From assembly GCF_947495965.1 (NCBI RefSeq), contig NZ_CANMBB010000001.1, forward strand, positions 585,728-649,727: DNA of 64,000 nucleotides, in the 5' to 3' direction. Below are positions 54,876 to 64,000 of this stretch, piece after piece. Position 1 is the stretch's first letter, and every line of letters begins with the position of its first letter. The position numbers and the translations under genes are program-made. Below the pieces are notes generated by a model. That model made no database searches. It had not been told where the DNA came from and was given only the letters and a program-made list of their open reading frames with translations. This DNA is from an uncultured Maribacter sp. (GTDB taxonomy: Bacteria > Bacteroidota > Bacteroidia > Flavobacteriales > Flavobacteriaceae).

Positions 54876-54948
54876 TTTGTTTATAACATTTTTAAATCCA
54901 TAATATTACAAGTGCATTTTATAGGAAAAATTTGAAAATGAATTTAGG

Positions 54949-57900
54949 ATGAAGAAAAACGGTTGGATATGTATTCTTATAGTATTAGTTCTATGGAGCT
55001 GTAACAAAGAAATTAAGTTATCTGGATTAAATTCAGTTAATGAAGCCATATTTACAAAACTCTCTAAAGAAGAAACTGGAATAAACTTTTCTAATGAGCT
55101 TTATGAGAATATGAAATTTAATGGTGTGCAATATGAGTACTATTATAATGGTAGTGGCTTGGCAGTTGCCGATTTTAATAACGATGGGTTAAAAGATGTG
55201 TTTTTTGTATCAACTTTAAAAAAACATCAAATTTTCTTAAACCAAGGGGATTTAAAATTCAAAGATGTAACACGATTTACAGGTATAGTATATCAGCAAA
55301 AATTTTCTGGAGGAGTTACCATTGTGGATATAAATAATGATGGGTGGATGGATGTTTATATTTCTAACTCTGGAAAATTTAAGGATAAAGAAAAAAGAAG
55401 AAATAAGCTTTATATTAATATGGGCACCAAGGGAGAACATAAAATCCCCACTTTTTCGGAACAAGGAAAAAAATACGGTTTAGATATAGCAGATTGTTCC
55501 ACGCAAGCAACTTTTTTTGACTATGATAAAGATGGCGATTTAGATATGTATTTATTAAATCATTTTCCATCAACATACCCTGATAATACAACTATTGAAG
55601 AATTATTAAATGTAGACGGTGGTGTTTCTAACGATAGGTTGCTACGAAATGATACTAATTATTTTACAGATATAAGTAAGGAAGCAGGCATCATACATAA
55701 TCGTTTAGAGTACGGATTGGGTGTGGCAATAGGAGACGTAAATAACGATTCTTGGCCAGATATTTATGTATCTAATGATTACTCCGGGAAAGACCATCTA
55801 TATATGAATAATGCAGATGGCACTTTTACAGATAGAATTTTAGAAGCTACAAATAACATTTCTTTTTTTGCCATGGGAAATGACATGTCTGATATAAATA
55901 ACGATGGTTGGTTAGATATTATGACGGTAGACATGATGGGAGAAAGCAATTACGATATTAAAACAAGTATGAGTGGAATGAATCCTAAAAAATTCCAGAA
56001 TACAGTGGATATAGGATTACACCATCAATATATGTATAATGCATTACAAATAAATTCTGGCTTTTTAAATGAGAATAATGTACCAATATTTTCTAACCTT
56101 GCACAGTTAGCAGGAGTATCAAGAACGGATTGGAGTTGGGCACCATTATTTTTTGATATGGATAATGATGGCTTTAAAGACCTTTTTGTTTCTAACGGAA
56201 TTAAAAGAGATTTTAGAAATAATGACTTTGTAAATTACATGAATAAAAAGCAAGACACTATTCTTGCAAGTAAAAAATTTATACCTAAAGATTATATTTC
56301 TGATCTCTTAGATAAGATGCCAACAAGAAAAAAAGAGAACTTTTTCTTTAAAAATAACGATGGACTTAATTTTTCAAAAATGAATAAGGTTTGGGGAGAC
56401 CAAACATTAACAAGTTCTAACGGTGCTGTCTATGCAGATATGGATAATGATGGCGATTTAGATATTATTGTTAATAATACAGATGACCCTGCATTTATTT
56501 TAAAAAACAATTCAAAAGAATTAGGCTTAGGCCATAGCGTAACTATTACACTAAAAGGGCCACAAAAAAATATAGATGGTATAGGTGCTCGTGTTATGGT
56601 TACCACAGAAGAAAACAAGCAAACACAAGAATTATATTTTTCAAGAGGTTTTATGTCTGCCATGTCTAGAGAACTACATTTTGGACTTGGCACCTCATCA
56701 AAAGCAACAGTAGAAGTTATATGGCCAGACAATAAACAGCAACTTATAAAAAATGTAGATGCCAATCAATTAATTACTATAGATTATGCCGATGCAATAG
56801 CGGTATCTAAAAATGAAAATAAGGAGACTGCTAAGCATCTCTTTTCAAAAAGTAATATTCAAGGATTAGACTACAAGCATATAGAAAATAATTTTGATGA
56901 TTTTTCTAGAGAAAGCCTCCTACCCCATAAAATGTCTACCGAAGGCCCATCATTAGCTGTTGGCGATATAAACGGAGATGGTTTAGACGATATTCATGTT
57001 GGAGGGGCCTTATCTAGGAAAGGAGTTGTATATATTCAAAATAAAGACGGTACTTTTTTAGAAACAAATATACCACTCATGAATAGTGAAGCTGCTTATG
57101 AAGATGTTGCATCAGAATTTATGGATGTTGATAACGACGGCGATTTAGATTTGTATGTAGTAAGTGGTGGTAATGAATATGCACAAGGATTCTCTTTTTT
57201 AGAAGATAGATTGTATGTAAATGATGGTAAAGGCAACTTTATAAAAACATCTAATGCACTACCAAAAATTGCAATAAGCGGTTCCTGCATAAAAGCAGTA
57301 GATTATGACAAAGATGGTGATACAGATTTATTTATAGGTGGCCGCCAAGTACCAGGAAAATACCCCACACCTGCAAAAAGCTATATACTCCAAAACAATA
57401 GTGCTAATGGAAAAATAGCATTTAAAGAAATAGAAGGTAATGCTACGTGGAAAAAACTAGGAATGGTTACCGATGCCGTTTGGGTAGATCTTAATAACGA
57501 TTATTATTTAGATTTAGTAGTTACAGGAGAATGGATGCCTATACGAGTATTTGAAAATAATAAAGGAAAAGATTTTATAGAAAAGACAAATGACTACGGC
57601 TTTAAAAACACAAACGGGTGGTGGTATAGCCTTGCTGTGCATGACATAGACAATGACGGAGACAAAGATATTATCGCAGGAAATTTAGGCCTTAACTATA
57701 AATATAGAGCTAGTAAAGACGCTCCATTTGAAGTTTATGCTAGCGATTTTGATGCCTCTGGCAGTAATGATATTGTATTAAGTTATTACGATAATGAAAA
57801 ATTGGTACCAGTTCGTGGGCGCGAATGTTCTTCTAGACAAATGCCATTTTTAAAGGAAAAATTCCCTACCTATGATGCCTTTGGAAAAGCATCAGTAAAT

Positions 57901-58323
57901 GATATTTTTAATGAGGACCAACTAAAAAAATCTACCCATTTAAAAGCAAATATTTTTGCTACCACATTTTTTGAAAATAAGAGTGGTCATTTTATAGCAC
58001 AACCCATGCAAACCGAAATTCAGTTTTCTTCGGTAAATGCTATTTTAATAGAGGATTTAGATGCAGATAGAAATATTGATATTCTAATGGCAGGAAACCT
58101 CTATGGTTCCGAAGTAGAAACACCAAGAAATGATGCTTCGCACGGCCTATTTTTAAAGGGTAAATCCAAAGGTGATTTTGACCTTATAAAAACCAACAAA
58201 AGCGGATTAATGCTCCAAGGGGAAGTAAAACACATTAAAACTATTACCATTAATAAACGTAAAAACATTATTGCAGTAAAAAATAGTGGGGCTCTAGAAA
58301 TAATAGCTATCAACCCACATTAA
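54949..58323 (+). CDS. VCBS-repeat/UnbV (CRTAC1-like) surface lipoprotein
   Basis: A 1124-residue lipoprotein with lipobox VLWSC. It is made of FG-GAP/VCBS propeller blades with calcium loops (ADFNNDGLKDVFFVS, VDINNDGWMDVYISN, DYDKDGDLDMYLLN), an ASPIC/UnbV domain at about 530-620 (GIGARVMV, SRELHFGLGTSSKATVEVIW), then a second propeller (VGDINGDGLDDIHVGGAL, DNDGDLDLYVVSGG). Such proteins lie in SusCD loci of flavobacteria and are thought to bind ligand at the surface; the role is not proven. A full-length paralogue lies at 60183-63512 in opposite orientation. Confidence 0.9.
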   Translation: MKKNGWICILIVLVLWSCNKEIKLSGLNSVNEAIFTKLSKEETGINFSNELYENMKFNGVQYEYYYNGSGLAVADFNNDGLKDVFFVSTLKKHQIFLNQGDLKFKDVTRFTGIVYQQKFSGGVTIVDINNDGWMDVYISNSGKFKDKEKRRNKLYINMGTKGEHKIPTFSEQGKKYGLDIADCSTQATFFDYDKDGDLDMYLLNHFPSTYPDNTTIEELLNVDGGVSNDRLLRNDTNYFTDISKEAGIIHNRLEYGLGVAIGDVNNDSWPDIYVSNDYSGKDHLYMNNADGTFTDRILEATNNISFFAMGNDMSDINNDGWLDIMTVDMMGESNYDIKTSMSGMNPKKFQNTVDIGLHHQYMYNALQINSGFLNENNVPIFSNLAQLAGVSRTDWSWAPLFFDMDNDGFKDLFVSNGIKRDFRNNDFVNYMNKKQDTILASKKFIPKDYISDLLDKMPTRKKENFFFKNNDGLNFSKMNKVWGDQTLTSSNGAVYADMDNDGDLDIIVNNTDDPAFILKNNSKELGLGHSVTITLKGPQKNIDGIGARVMVTTEENKQTQELYFSRGFMSAMSRELHFGLGTSSKATVEVIWPDNKQQLIKNVDANQLITIDYADAIAVSKNENKETAKHLFSKSNIQGLDYKHIENNFDDFSRESLLPHKMSTEGPSLAVGDINGDGLDDIHVGGALSRKGVVYIQNKDGTFLETNIPLMNSEAAYEDVASEFMDVDNDGDLDLYVVSGGNEYAQGFSFLEDRLYVNDGKGNFIKTSNALPKIAISGSCIKAVDYDKDGDTDLFIGGRQVPGKYPTPAKSYILQNNSANGKIAFKEIEGNATWKKLGMVTDAVWVDLNNDYYLDLVVTGEWMPIRVFENNKGKDFIEKTNDYGFKNTNGWWYSLAVHDIDNDGDKDIIAGNLGLNYKYRASKDAPFEVYASDFDASGSNDIVLSYYDNEKLVPVRGRECSSRQMPFLKEKFPTYDAFGKASVNDIFNEDQLKKSTHLKANIFATTFFENKSGHFIAQPMQTEIQFSSVNAILIEDLDADRNIDILMAGNLYGSEVETPRNDASHGLFLKGKSKGDFDLIKTNKSGLMLQGEVKHIKTITINKRKNIIAVKNSGALEIIAINPH

Positions 58324-58339
58324 TAAAATTTAAAAAATT

Positions 58340-60072
58340 ATGCTCTCTAATTCTAACAACACTATAAAATTCTCTTTACTCAAAACAATAGTTACTATTG
58401 TTATAGTTTCTTTTTGTATAAGTACTACAGCCCAAGATATTCCGTACCTCAAAAAAGAAAAAAATAAAACACAACTTATAGTAAATAACAAGCCATTTCT
58501 TATGCTTGCTGGGGAACTATCCAATTCTATTAGTGGTAGTATAGAACATATGCTTCCTAGCGGAAAACCATTACCAAGAAAAGAATATTCCATGGTGGGT
58601 GGTACTTTAGGAAATGACACCAGTAAAAATATGGATTATGATGGTTCCGTTTGGGATCAAATGGTAGATCTAAATGTAAATACCGTATTAGTTGCTATAA
58701 GCTGGGAAATGATTGAACCAGAAGAAGGTAAGTTTAATTTTACCGTGGTAGATGCTATACTTAAAGGAGCCCGCAAAAAAAACTTAAAAGTAATACCGCT
58801 ATGGTTTGGCACCTGGAAAAACGGAATGTCTAGTTATGCGCCACTTTGGGTAAAAAAAGACTATAAAAGATTCCCTAGATCAAAAAAAAAAAAAATTCGG
58901 GCAGTGTAGAGGTTGTTTCTACCTTAAGCTTAGAAGCTCGTAATGCAGATGCCAAAGCTTTTTCAGAACTAATGAAGCATATTAAAAAAGTGGATAGCGA
59001 GCATAGAACTGTTATTATGGTACAAGTAGAAAATGAGGTTGGTCTTATGGAGGATTCTAGAGACCGTTCTGCAATTGCCGAGAAAGAATTTAAAAAGGAT
59101 GTTCCTAAAGCATTAATAGAATATCTAATTAAAAATAAAAAAACACTAATGCCGCAATTAAAAGAGTTATGGGCTTCTAGTGGTTATAAAAAATCAGGCA
59201 GTTGGGAAGAAGTTTTTGGTTCAAGTGTTTGGACAGACTTGGCTTTTATGTCATGGCAATATGCTACTTACATGAATTATGTTACAAAATTGGGCAAAGA
59301 GGAATACAATTTACCAATGTTTGTTAATGCTTGGTTAGAATATGAAGGCAGTCCACTTCCTGGAGGTTTCCCAACTGGCGGACCATTACCAAGAGTAAAA
59401 GATATTTGGAAAGCTGGCGCACCAGATATAGATTTTATGAGTCCAGATATTTATGGCGGAGACTTTGTAGAATGGTGTAACCAATATACCACGCAAGGAG
59501 ACCCTCTTTTTATTCCAGAAACCTGGTGGACAAAACCAGAATATGTAGGCTATATGTTATATGCTATTGGAAATTATAATACTTTGGGTGTTGCACCCTT
59601 TGGTATAGACAGGGTAAACCCTAAAGACGAACCATTACTTAGAGAAATGTATAGTGCTGTTAACTATTTATCCCCATCTATTTTAGAAAGTCAAGGAAAT
59701 AAAAATAAAATAAGCGCTTTCTTATTAAACAAAGACAAACCATTTATAGAAGTTAGCATGGGAGATTATATAGTTAGAGCAGAACTGTATAAAAGAAAAG
59801 GCAGTTACAGAGTAGAAGATGCTTATGGCGTAATACTTAAAACAGGAGAGAACCATTTTACCATAACGGGAAGCAAAGCTGTTATTACCTTTATATCAAA
59901 AGATAAGAGTGTAAAAGCTGGTATTGGCACTGTAGACGAATATATAGAGGTTAATAACAAATGGATTAAAGGCCGAAGACTTGGAGGCGATGAAACTAAT
60001 AGAGGGAAGGGCGTATTTCTTCCTGTGGAGGGTATAGGAATCCAGAAAGCGGAAATTTACACGTATAAATAA
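58340..60072 (+). pseudogene. GH35 beta-galactosidase, split by a frameshift at a 14-A tract
   Basis: Two frames make one protein. The first (58340-58909) has a signal peptide (ISTTAQ) and the GH35 barrel start (FLMLAGELSNSISGSIEHML, VNTVLVAISWEMIEPEEGKF). After A14 at 58882-58895 it ends (SKKKKIRAV). A -1 shift at the tract gives SGSVEVVSTLSLEARNADAK and joins a frame that is open to 60072. The catalytic glutamates lie downstream: MVQVENEVGLMED and LFIPETWWTKPEY. The C-terminus is DUF5597-like. The enzyme would release galactose from oligosaccharides in the periplasm. The break may be an error, a true mutation, phase variation or programmed slippage; I cannot tell which. Confidence 0.85.
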
Positions 60073-60100
60073 TAGGCTATTTTTGAGTTACACCAAATAA

Positions 60101-60138
60101 AAAAGAGATAAGCTTTCGTAGTAATGCTTATCTCTTTT
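60101..60138. terminator. bidirectional terminator between the GH35 and the second VCBS gene
   Basis: AAAAGAGATAAGC pairs with GCTTATCTCTTTT, 12-base loop, T-runs on both strands. It stands between the convergent genes. Confidence 0.85.
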
Positions 60139-60182
60139 TTTATTCCTGATGTATTAGGGTTTTATTGGTTTTAAATACTCCT

Positions 60183-63100
60183 CTACTTTAAGTTTTTTAC
60201 CCTAAATAATTGATGTTTATTGTTATTGTTTCCTATAAAAATATTCTTTCCTTCTTTAGAGTTTAAGAGCAACATTTTCCGAACATCGTTATCTGCAAAA
60301 AAACCAGTAGTAGTATTCTCTATATAATTAAAAATTCCAGTAGCATCTCCCTTATAAAATATTCCTTTTCCTGCATCTGCTCTTGTAGTTTCTACTTCAG
60401 GCATATAATTGTTACCAGCCATAAGCAAGTCTTTTTTCTGGTCTCCATCAAAATCTTCGAATAGAATAGAATTTATAGGAGCAATTTGCGCCTCATGGGA
60501 AAAAGGTTGAAACGAATAGTTATTGTTTCCTTGATTTATAAAAATACCGGATCTAAATTCTGTAGCTTTAAAATGTAAAGAGGTATTTAAACCCTCTCCA
60601 AATATATCTTTAAGATCCGCATTGGCAAAAGCATCATAGGTGGTAAATTTTTCTTTGAGAGATGGTATTTGCTCTGCGGTACAAGACTTACCACGTATAG
60701 GAACCTGATTGTCTCTGTAATATTTAGCTAAAATAATATCTTCAATACCATTGTTATCATAATCGTTGGTGTAAACATGAAAAGGCTCTTCTTTAGATGC
60801 ATGAAAATTGTAATTAAGACCTAAATTTCCTGCGATAATATCTTTATCTCCGTCTTCATCTATATCTACAATCATTAATTTATTCCACCAACCAACGGTA
60901 GAAGAAAGATCCGAATAGGAATTGTTTTTAGTTAATTTTCCATTGTTATTAGTGAATACTTCAAGACCCATCCATTCCCCAGTAACTATTAAATCTAAAT
61001 CTTTATCGTTATCTATATCGTTCCAAATGGCATCGGTTACCATACCAACTTTCTCTAATGACGGAGCAAGTTCTTTGGTTTGTATCTTAAATTTACCTTT
61101 TTCATTTATTAGCAAATAGCTATTAGGCGTATACGGGTATTTTCCAGGAATTACTCTACCGCCAACAAACAAATCTTGGTCCCCATCATTATCATAGTCT
61201 GCAGCAGTAACTATAGATCCCGCCGATTTTATGGATGGAATACTATTCCTAGAACGTTCAAAAATTCCGTTTCCATTGTTAATATATAATCTATCTTCTA
61301 GCATTTCTGAGTTTTCATTAAACTCATAACTACCACTAACCACATACAAGTCTAAATCATTGTCATTATCGGCATCAAAAAAAGTGGCACTAACATCTTC
61401 AAATTTTTTATCTTTTATAAAATCTGGTATGGTAACTTCTTTAAAAGTATTGTTTGGTTGTGCAAGTACTAATTTCCCTGGAGAATTATGCGCCCCACCA
61501 ATATAAATATCATCTAAAGAATCGTTGTTAATATCTACTTTTACAATAGCAGGCCCAGTTTGCGACAGTTTGTGTGGTAGTAGTAATTGTTTTTTATAAT
61601 CATCAAAAACTGGCTCCTCATGAGAATAGTCTATTCTTTGTTCTTTAAAAAGTACGGCTTTAGGTGTTTTTTCTTGTGCTATATTTTTTTGTGGATTGTA
61701 AGTAATAGTTACGGTTTGGTTTGCTGCAACATCTTTTAGAACTTGCGTTTTTCCATTGGGCCATAGCACCTCAACCATAGGAATTGTTTTGTTTTCCTTT
61801 AATCCAAAATGTAATTTGTTAGATACTGAAGATAAAAAACCTCTGGAACCTATGACTTGTCTTGTTTGTGTCTCTCCATTCCCCAGATGCAATTTTATAA
61901 TAGTACCAATGCCTTGCTTATTTTTTTTAGGGCCATTTATATTAAATTGAACATACTTATTTGGAGAAACACTTCTAGAATTGTTTCTTAAAATGGTAGC
62001 ATTATCATCAATATTATTTACAACAATATCTAAATCTCCATCATTATCTAAATCGCTATAAATAGCGCCGTTAGAAAAACTTTCTTTCTCGTTTGTCCAA
62101 TCTGCAGTTTTATTTTCAAACGTTAAATCTCCCTTATTTCTAAAAATATAATTGGTTAATTTTTGTTGCGGTAATTTTTGGGTTAGTTCTAAAATCTTTT
62201 TAGCATCTAAATTATCTTTGTTTTTAGAAGCGTATGCATCTAGAGACCTAATAACATCTTTATTTACAACATCTCGGTAAATTCCATTAGTAACATAAAT
62301 ATCATTAAAGCCATCTAAATCAAAATCTGCAAAGAGGGTTGACCAACTCCAATCTGTTTTGGCAATTCCGCTCATATGACCAATATCACTATAGGTGCCA
62401 TTACCATTATTTAATTGCAGGGTATTGTGCATGTATTGGTAATAGTAGCCTTTGTCTATCATTTTCTTAAACTTAGCAATAGAGGTCATTGCCATTGTTG
62501 TTTTAGATCTAATATAATCTTCGGGTGCCATATCTAAAACCATTACATCTTGTAATCCGTCATTATTTATATCTGCAATATCGCTACCCATACTAAAGTA
62601 AGATATGTGTTTAAATGTCTCATCTCTACCATCTTTAAAGGTGCCATCTTGGTTATTAATAAATACAAAGTCTGAGCCAACAAAATCATTAGAAACATAA
62701 ATATCTGGCCAACTATCATTATTAAAGTCTCCTATTTGGGCATTTAGTCCAAATCCTAAATCTGGTAATATTCCTGCAGTAATAGATACATCGTTAAAAT
62801 GACCATTTCCGTCATTATTATAAAGTTTATCACTCCCTTTAAAGGTTTTAGTTAATGGATGATTTTGAATATTTTTTTTATCTAAAACCACACCAGAAAC
62901 ATCAAACCTAGAAGGGGCATTGGCAATGAATAAATCTAAATCGCCATCTTTATCATAATCAAAAAAGGTAGAAGTTATAGATCTATTAGTATCTGCTATG
63001 CCATAAGATTTTGCTTGCTCTGTAAAAGTTACATCGCCATTATTAATATAAAGTAGGTTGGCTAGTTTTTTTTCATCTTCATACCACCCGGCTCTATTAA

Positions 63101-63512
63101 TATATACATCTAAAAAACCATCATTATTAATATCTACAATAGAAATGCCTGTGTTAAATCCGTCTGTTTTTTTTATACCAGATGTAGAGGTAACATCTTC
63201 AAATTTTAAATCTCCTTTATTTAAGAAAATTTTGTTTTGATATAGGTTAGACACAAAAAAAAGGTCCTCTAACCCATCATTATTAAAATCTGCCGCTGCA
63301 ACACCACTACCAATGTACATATACAAGTATTTATAATAGTATAGCTCTTCGGATTCTAAAACCTTATTTTCAAATGTAACCCCAGTAACATCTACTGGCA
63401 TACTAGTAAAAAGGCTTGTAGGTGGTATGTTGTCTTCTTTCTCTTCACAAGACAAAAAGCATAAAACAACCCATAAGAAAAGGCTATGGAAATAAAATTT
63501 ATTAGTGCGCAT
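60183..63512 (-). CDS. second VCBS-repeat/UnbV (CRTAC1-like) surface lipoprotein
   Basis: A 1109-residue lipoprotein from the ATG at 63512; the frame is open for 20 further codons but the signal peptide (LFLWVVLCFLSC) fits this start. The layout is that of the protein at 54949: blades (ADFNNDGLEDLFFVS, VDINNDGFLDVYINR, DYDKDGDLDLFIAN), an UnbV domain (GIGTIIKLHLGN, NKLHFGLKENKTIPMVEVLW), and a second propeller (VDINNDSLDDIYIGGAH, DADNDNDLDLYVVSG). The two are paralogues, diverged over their length. The start overlaps the upstream small gene by 11 bases. Likely a surface ligand-binding protein. Confidence 0.88.
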   Translation of the reverse strand: MRTNKFYFHSLFLWVVLCFLSCEEKEDNIPPTSLFTSMPVDVTGVTFENKVLESEELYYYKYLYMYIGSGVAAADFNNDGLEDLFFVSNLYQNKIFLNKGDLKFEDVTSTSGIKKTDGFNTGISIVDINNDGFLDVYINRAGWYEDEKKLANLLYINNGDVTFTEQAKSYGIADTNRSITSTFFDYDKDGDLDLFIANAPSRFDVSGVVLDKKNIQNHPLTKTFKGSDKLYNNDGNGHFNDVSITAGILPDLGFGLNAQIGDFNNDSWPDIYVSNDFVGSDFVFINNQDGTFKDGRDETFKHISYFSMGSDIADINNDGLQDVMVLDMAPEDYIRSKTTMAMTSIAKFKKMIDKGYYYQYMHNTLQLNNGNGTYSDIGHMSGIAKTDWSWSTLFADFDLDGFNDIYVTNGIYRDVVNKDVIRSLDAYASKNKDNLDAKKILELTQKLPQQKLTNYIFRNKGDLTFENKTADWTNEKESFSNGAIYSDLDNDGDLDIVVNNIDDNATILRNNSRSVSPNKYVQFNINGPKKNKQGIGTIIKLHLGNGETQTRQVIGSRGFLSSVSNKLHFGLKENKTIPMVEVLWPNGKTQVLKDVAANQTVTITYNPQKNIAQEKTPKAVLFKEQRIDYSHEEPVFDDYKKQLLLPHKLSQTGPAIVKVDINNDSLDDIYIGGAHNSPGKLVLAQPNNTFKEVTIPDFIKDKKFEDVSATFFDADNDNDLDLYVVSGSYEFNENSEMLEDRLYINNGNGIFERSRNSIPSIKSAGSIVTAADYDNDGDQDLFVGGRVIPGKYPYTPNSYLLINEKGKFKIQTKELAPSLEKVGMVTDAIWNDIDNDKDLDLIVTGEWMGLEVFTNNNGKLTKNNSYSDLSSTVGWWNKLMIVDIDEDGDKDIIAGNLGLNYNFHASKEEPFHVYTNDYDNNGIEDIILAKYYRDNQVPIRGKSCTAEQIPSLKEKFTTYDAFANADLKDIFGEGLNTSLHFKATEFRSGIFINQGNNNYSFQPFSHEAQIAPINSILFEDFDGDQKKDLLMAGNNYMPEVETTRADAGKGIFYKGDATGIFNYIENTTTGFFADNDVRKMLLLNSKEGKNIFIGNNNNKHQLFRVKNLK

Positions 63513-63912
63513 ATAGTTCTGGAGTAAAAGAGATTTTGGTAACATACGATCCATATTTATCATAAAAAACATAGTCTAAAATAATGTCGTGTTTTTTAAA
63601 AGCCTCGTAATTTGGATTCTCTTTAATTTCTTCTAATAAGTAAGGGCGTATTAATGCGGTAGAAGAATCTATCTTCATATATTTTTTATCCATTCCGTAA
63701 AGCGTTTTGTAGTAGATAAAATTTGTATTGGAGATTGTACTAACACTATCTAGCCTAGAACTTTTTTTTAAATAAATGGGGCATTTTTTATTTATACTTT
63801 GAGCCACAGACGCCATTTGTTTTTCTACAGATTTTGGTTGTATAAAAAAGAGATTAATTACATATATACCAATAGAAAGTAAAGCTGCACTTACTATTAT
63901 TTTCTTTTTCAT
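63502..63912 (-). CDS. small membrane-anchored protein, function unknown
   Basis: A 136-residue protein with one N-terminal helix (IIVSAALLSIGIYVINLFFI) and no lipobox, so probably an inner-membrane anchor or uncleaved signal. The rest is soluble and Lys/Tyr-rich, with INKKCPIYLKKSSRLDSVST as the most distinct stretch. It overlaps the VCBS lipoprotein start by 11 bases, so they are translationally coupled. I recognise no named family. Confidence 0.7.
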   Translation of the reverse strand: MKKKIIVSAALLSIGIYVINLFFIQPKSVEKQMASVAQSINKKCPIYLKKSSRLDSVSTISNTNFIYYKTLYGMDKKYMKIDSSTALIRPYLLEEIKENPNYEAFKKHDIILDYVFYDKYGSYVTKISFTPELYAH

Positions 63913-64000
63913 TTACGAGAATTTTAACTGTAAAAACGGTTTAAACTTAGTATTCTAAAATACAAAAAATAGGGCACATTAAATTTATAGACCCTACATT

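Noticed and set aside
1-64000. CRISPR array, rRNA, prophage or IS transposase
   Set aside because: No regularly spaced direct repeats, no rRNA sequence and no transposase or integrase motifs were found on reading.

Overview
The window is AT-rich DNA (roughly one third G+C by eye) from a member of the Bacteroidota, most likely a marine Flavobacteriaceae species. The signs are promoters of the Bacteroidetes type (TTG, about 18-20 bases, then TAnnTTTG), absence of strong Shine-Dalgarno sequences, a SusC/SusD pair with an ECF sigma and FecR anti-sigma, a type IX secretion C-terminal domain, many lipoproteins with short lipoboxes, an S16 protein with an acidic tail and a DNA polymerase III alpha subunit with an N-terminal exonuclease. 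No phage, IS transposase or CRISPR array was found.

Layout. 1-2400: the 5' half of malate synthase (aceB) diverges from an XRE/IrrE/RamB-like regulator around a 14-base palindrome. 2455-4720: tRNA-Asp, a DUF58 protein, and a MarR regulator with a small NTF2-like lipoprotein, both preceded by the same operator core. 4741-9600: trxA and dnaE. 9993-12250: three accessory exported or lipidated proteins. 12341-15574: rpsP, rimM, trmN6 and glutaryl-CoA dehydrogenase. 15571-22404: a GH1 glucosidase, a glycosyltransferase/phosphoesterase pair, an FdhF/YdeP molybdoenzyme, two copies of a dispersed hairpin repeat, two nearly identical small-RNA-like units flanking the molybdoenzyme, and other promoter-terminator units. 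22413-29724: a TM2 protein and a long leftward housekeeping run (TPR protein, DUF4286, rsmA, mgtE, cupin, hydroxyacid dehydrogenase, two DUF1801 proteins).

29760-35348 is an accessory block between the TPR gene and serS: an SGNH esterase, a short-chain dehydrogenase, an OprB-like porin, a propeller-Dabb fusion, a GlcG/HbpS-like secreted protein and a Crp/Fnr regulator with an inverted repeat downstream of it. 35414-46056 is core again: serS, an HTTM protein, ribF, a large secreted M12B-type metalloprotease with an overlapping lipoprotein gene, pth, rplY, prs and tRNA-Leu(CAA).

46114-63912 holds a secreted protein of unknown role and then a polysaccharide-utilisation-type locus: a divergent ECF sigma/FecR pair, SusC, SusD, a giant VCBS/UnbV lipoprotein, a GH35 beta-galactosidase broken by a frameshift at a 14-A tract, and a second VCBS/UnbV lipoprotein on the opposite strand with a small membrane protein. 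In outline, FecR and the sigma factor would sense uptake through SusC and switch on the locus, SusD and the VCBS lipoproteins would capture substrate at the surface, and the GH35 enzyme would trim galactosides.

The observations most worth following are the duplicated 106-base RNA-like unit around the molybdoenzyme (conservation stops sharply at the promoter and terminator), the A14 frameshift in the GH35 gene, the 38-base perfect palindrome that contains the marR promoter, the covarying hairpin repeat, and the Crp-linked accessory block.
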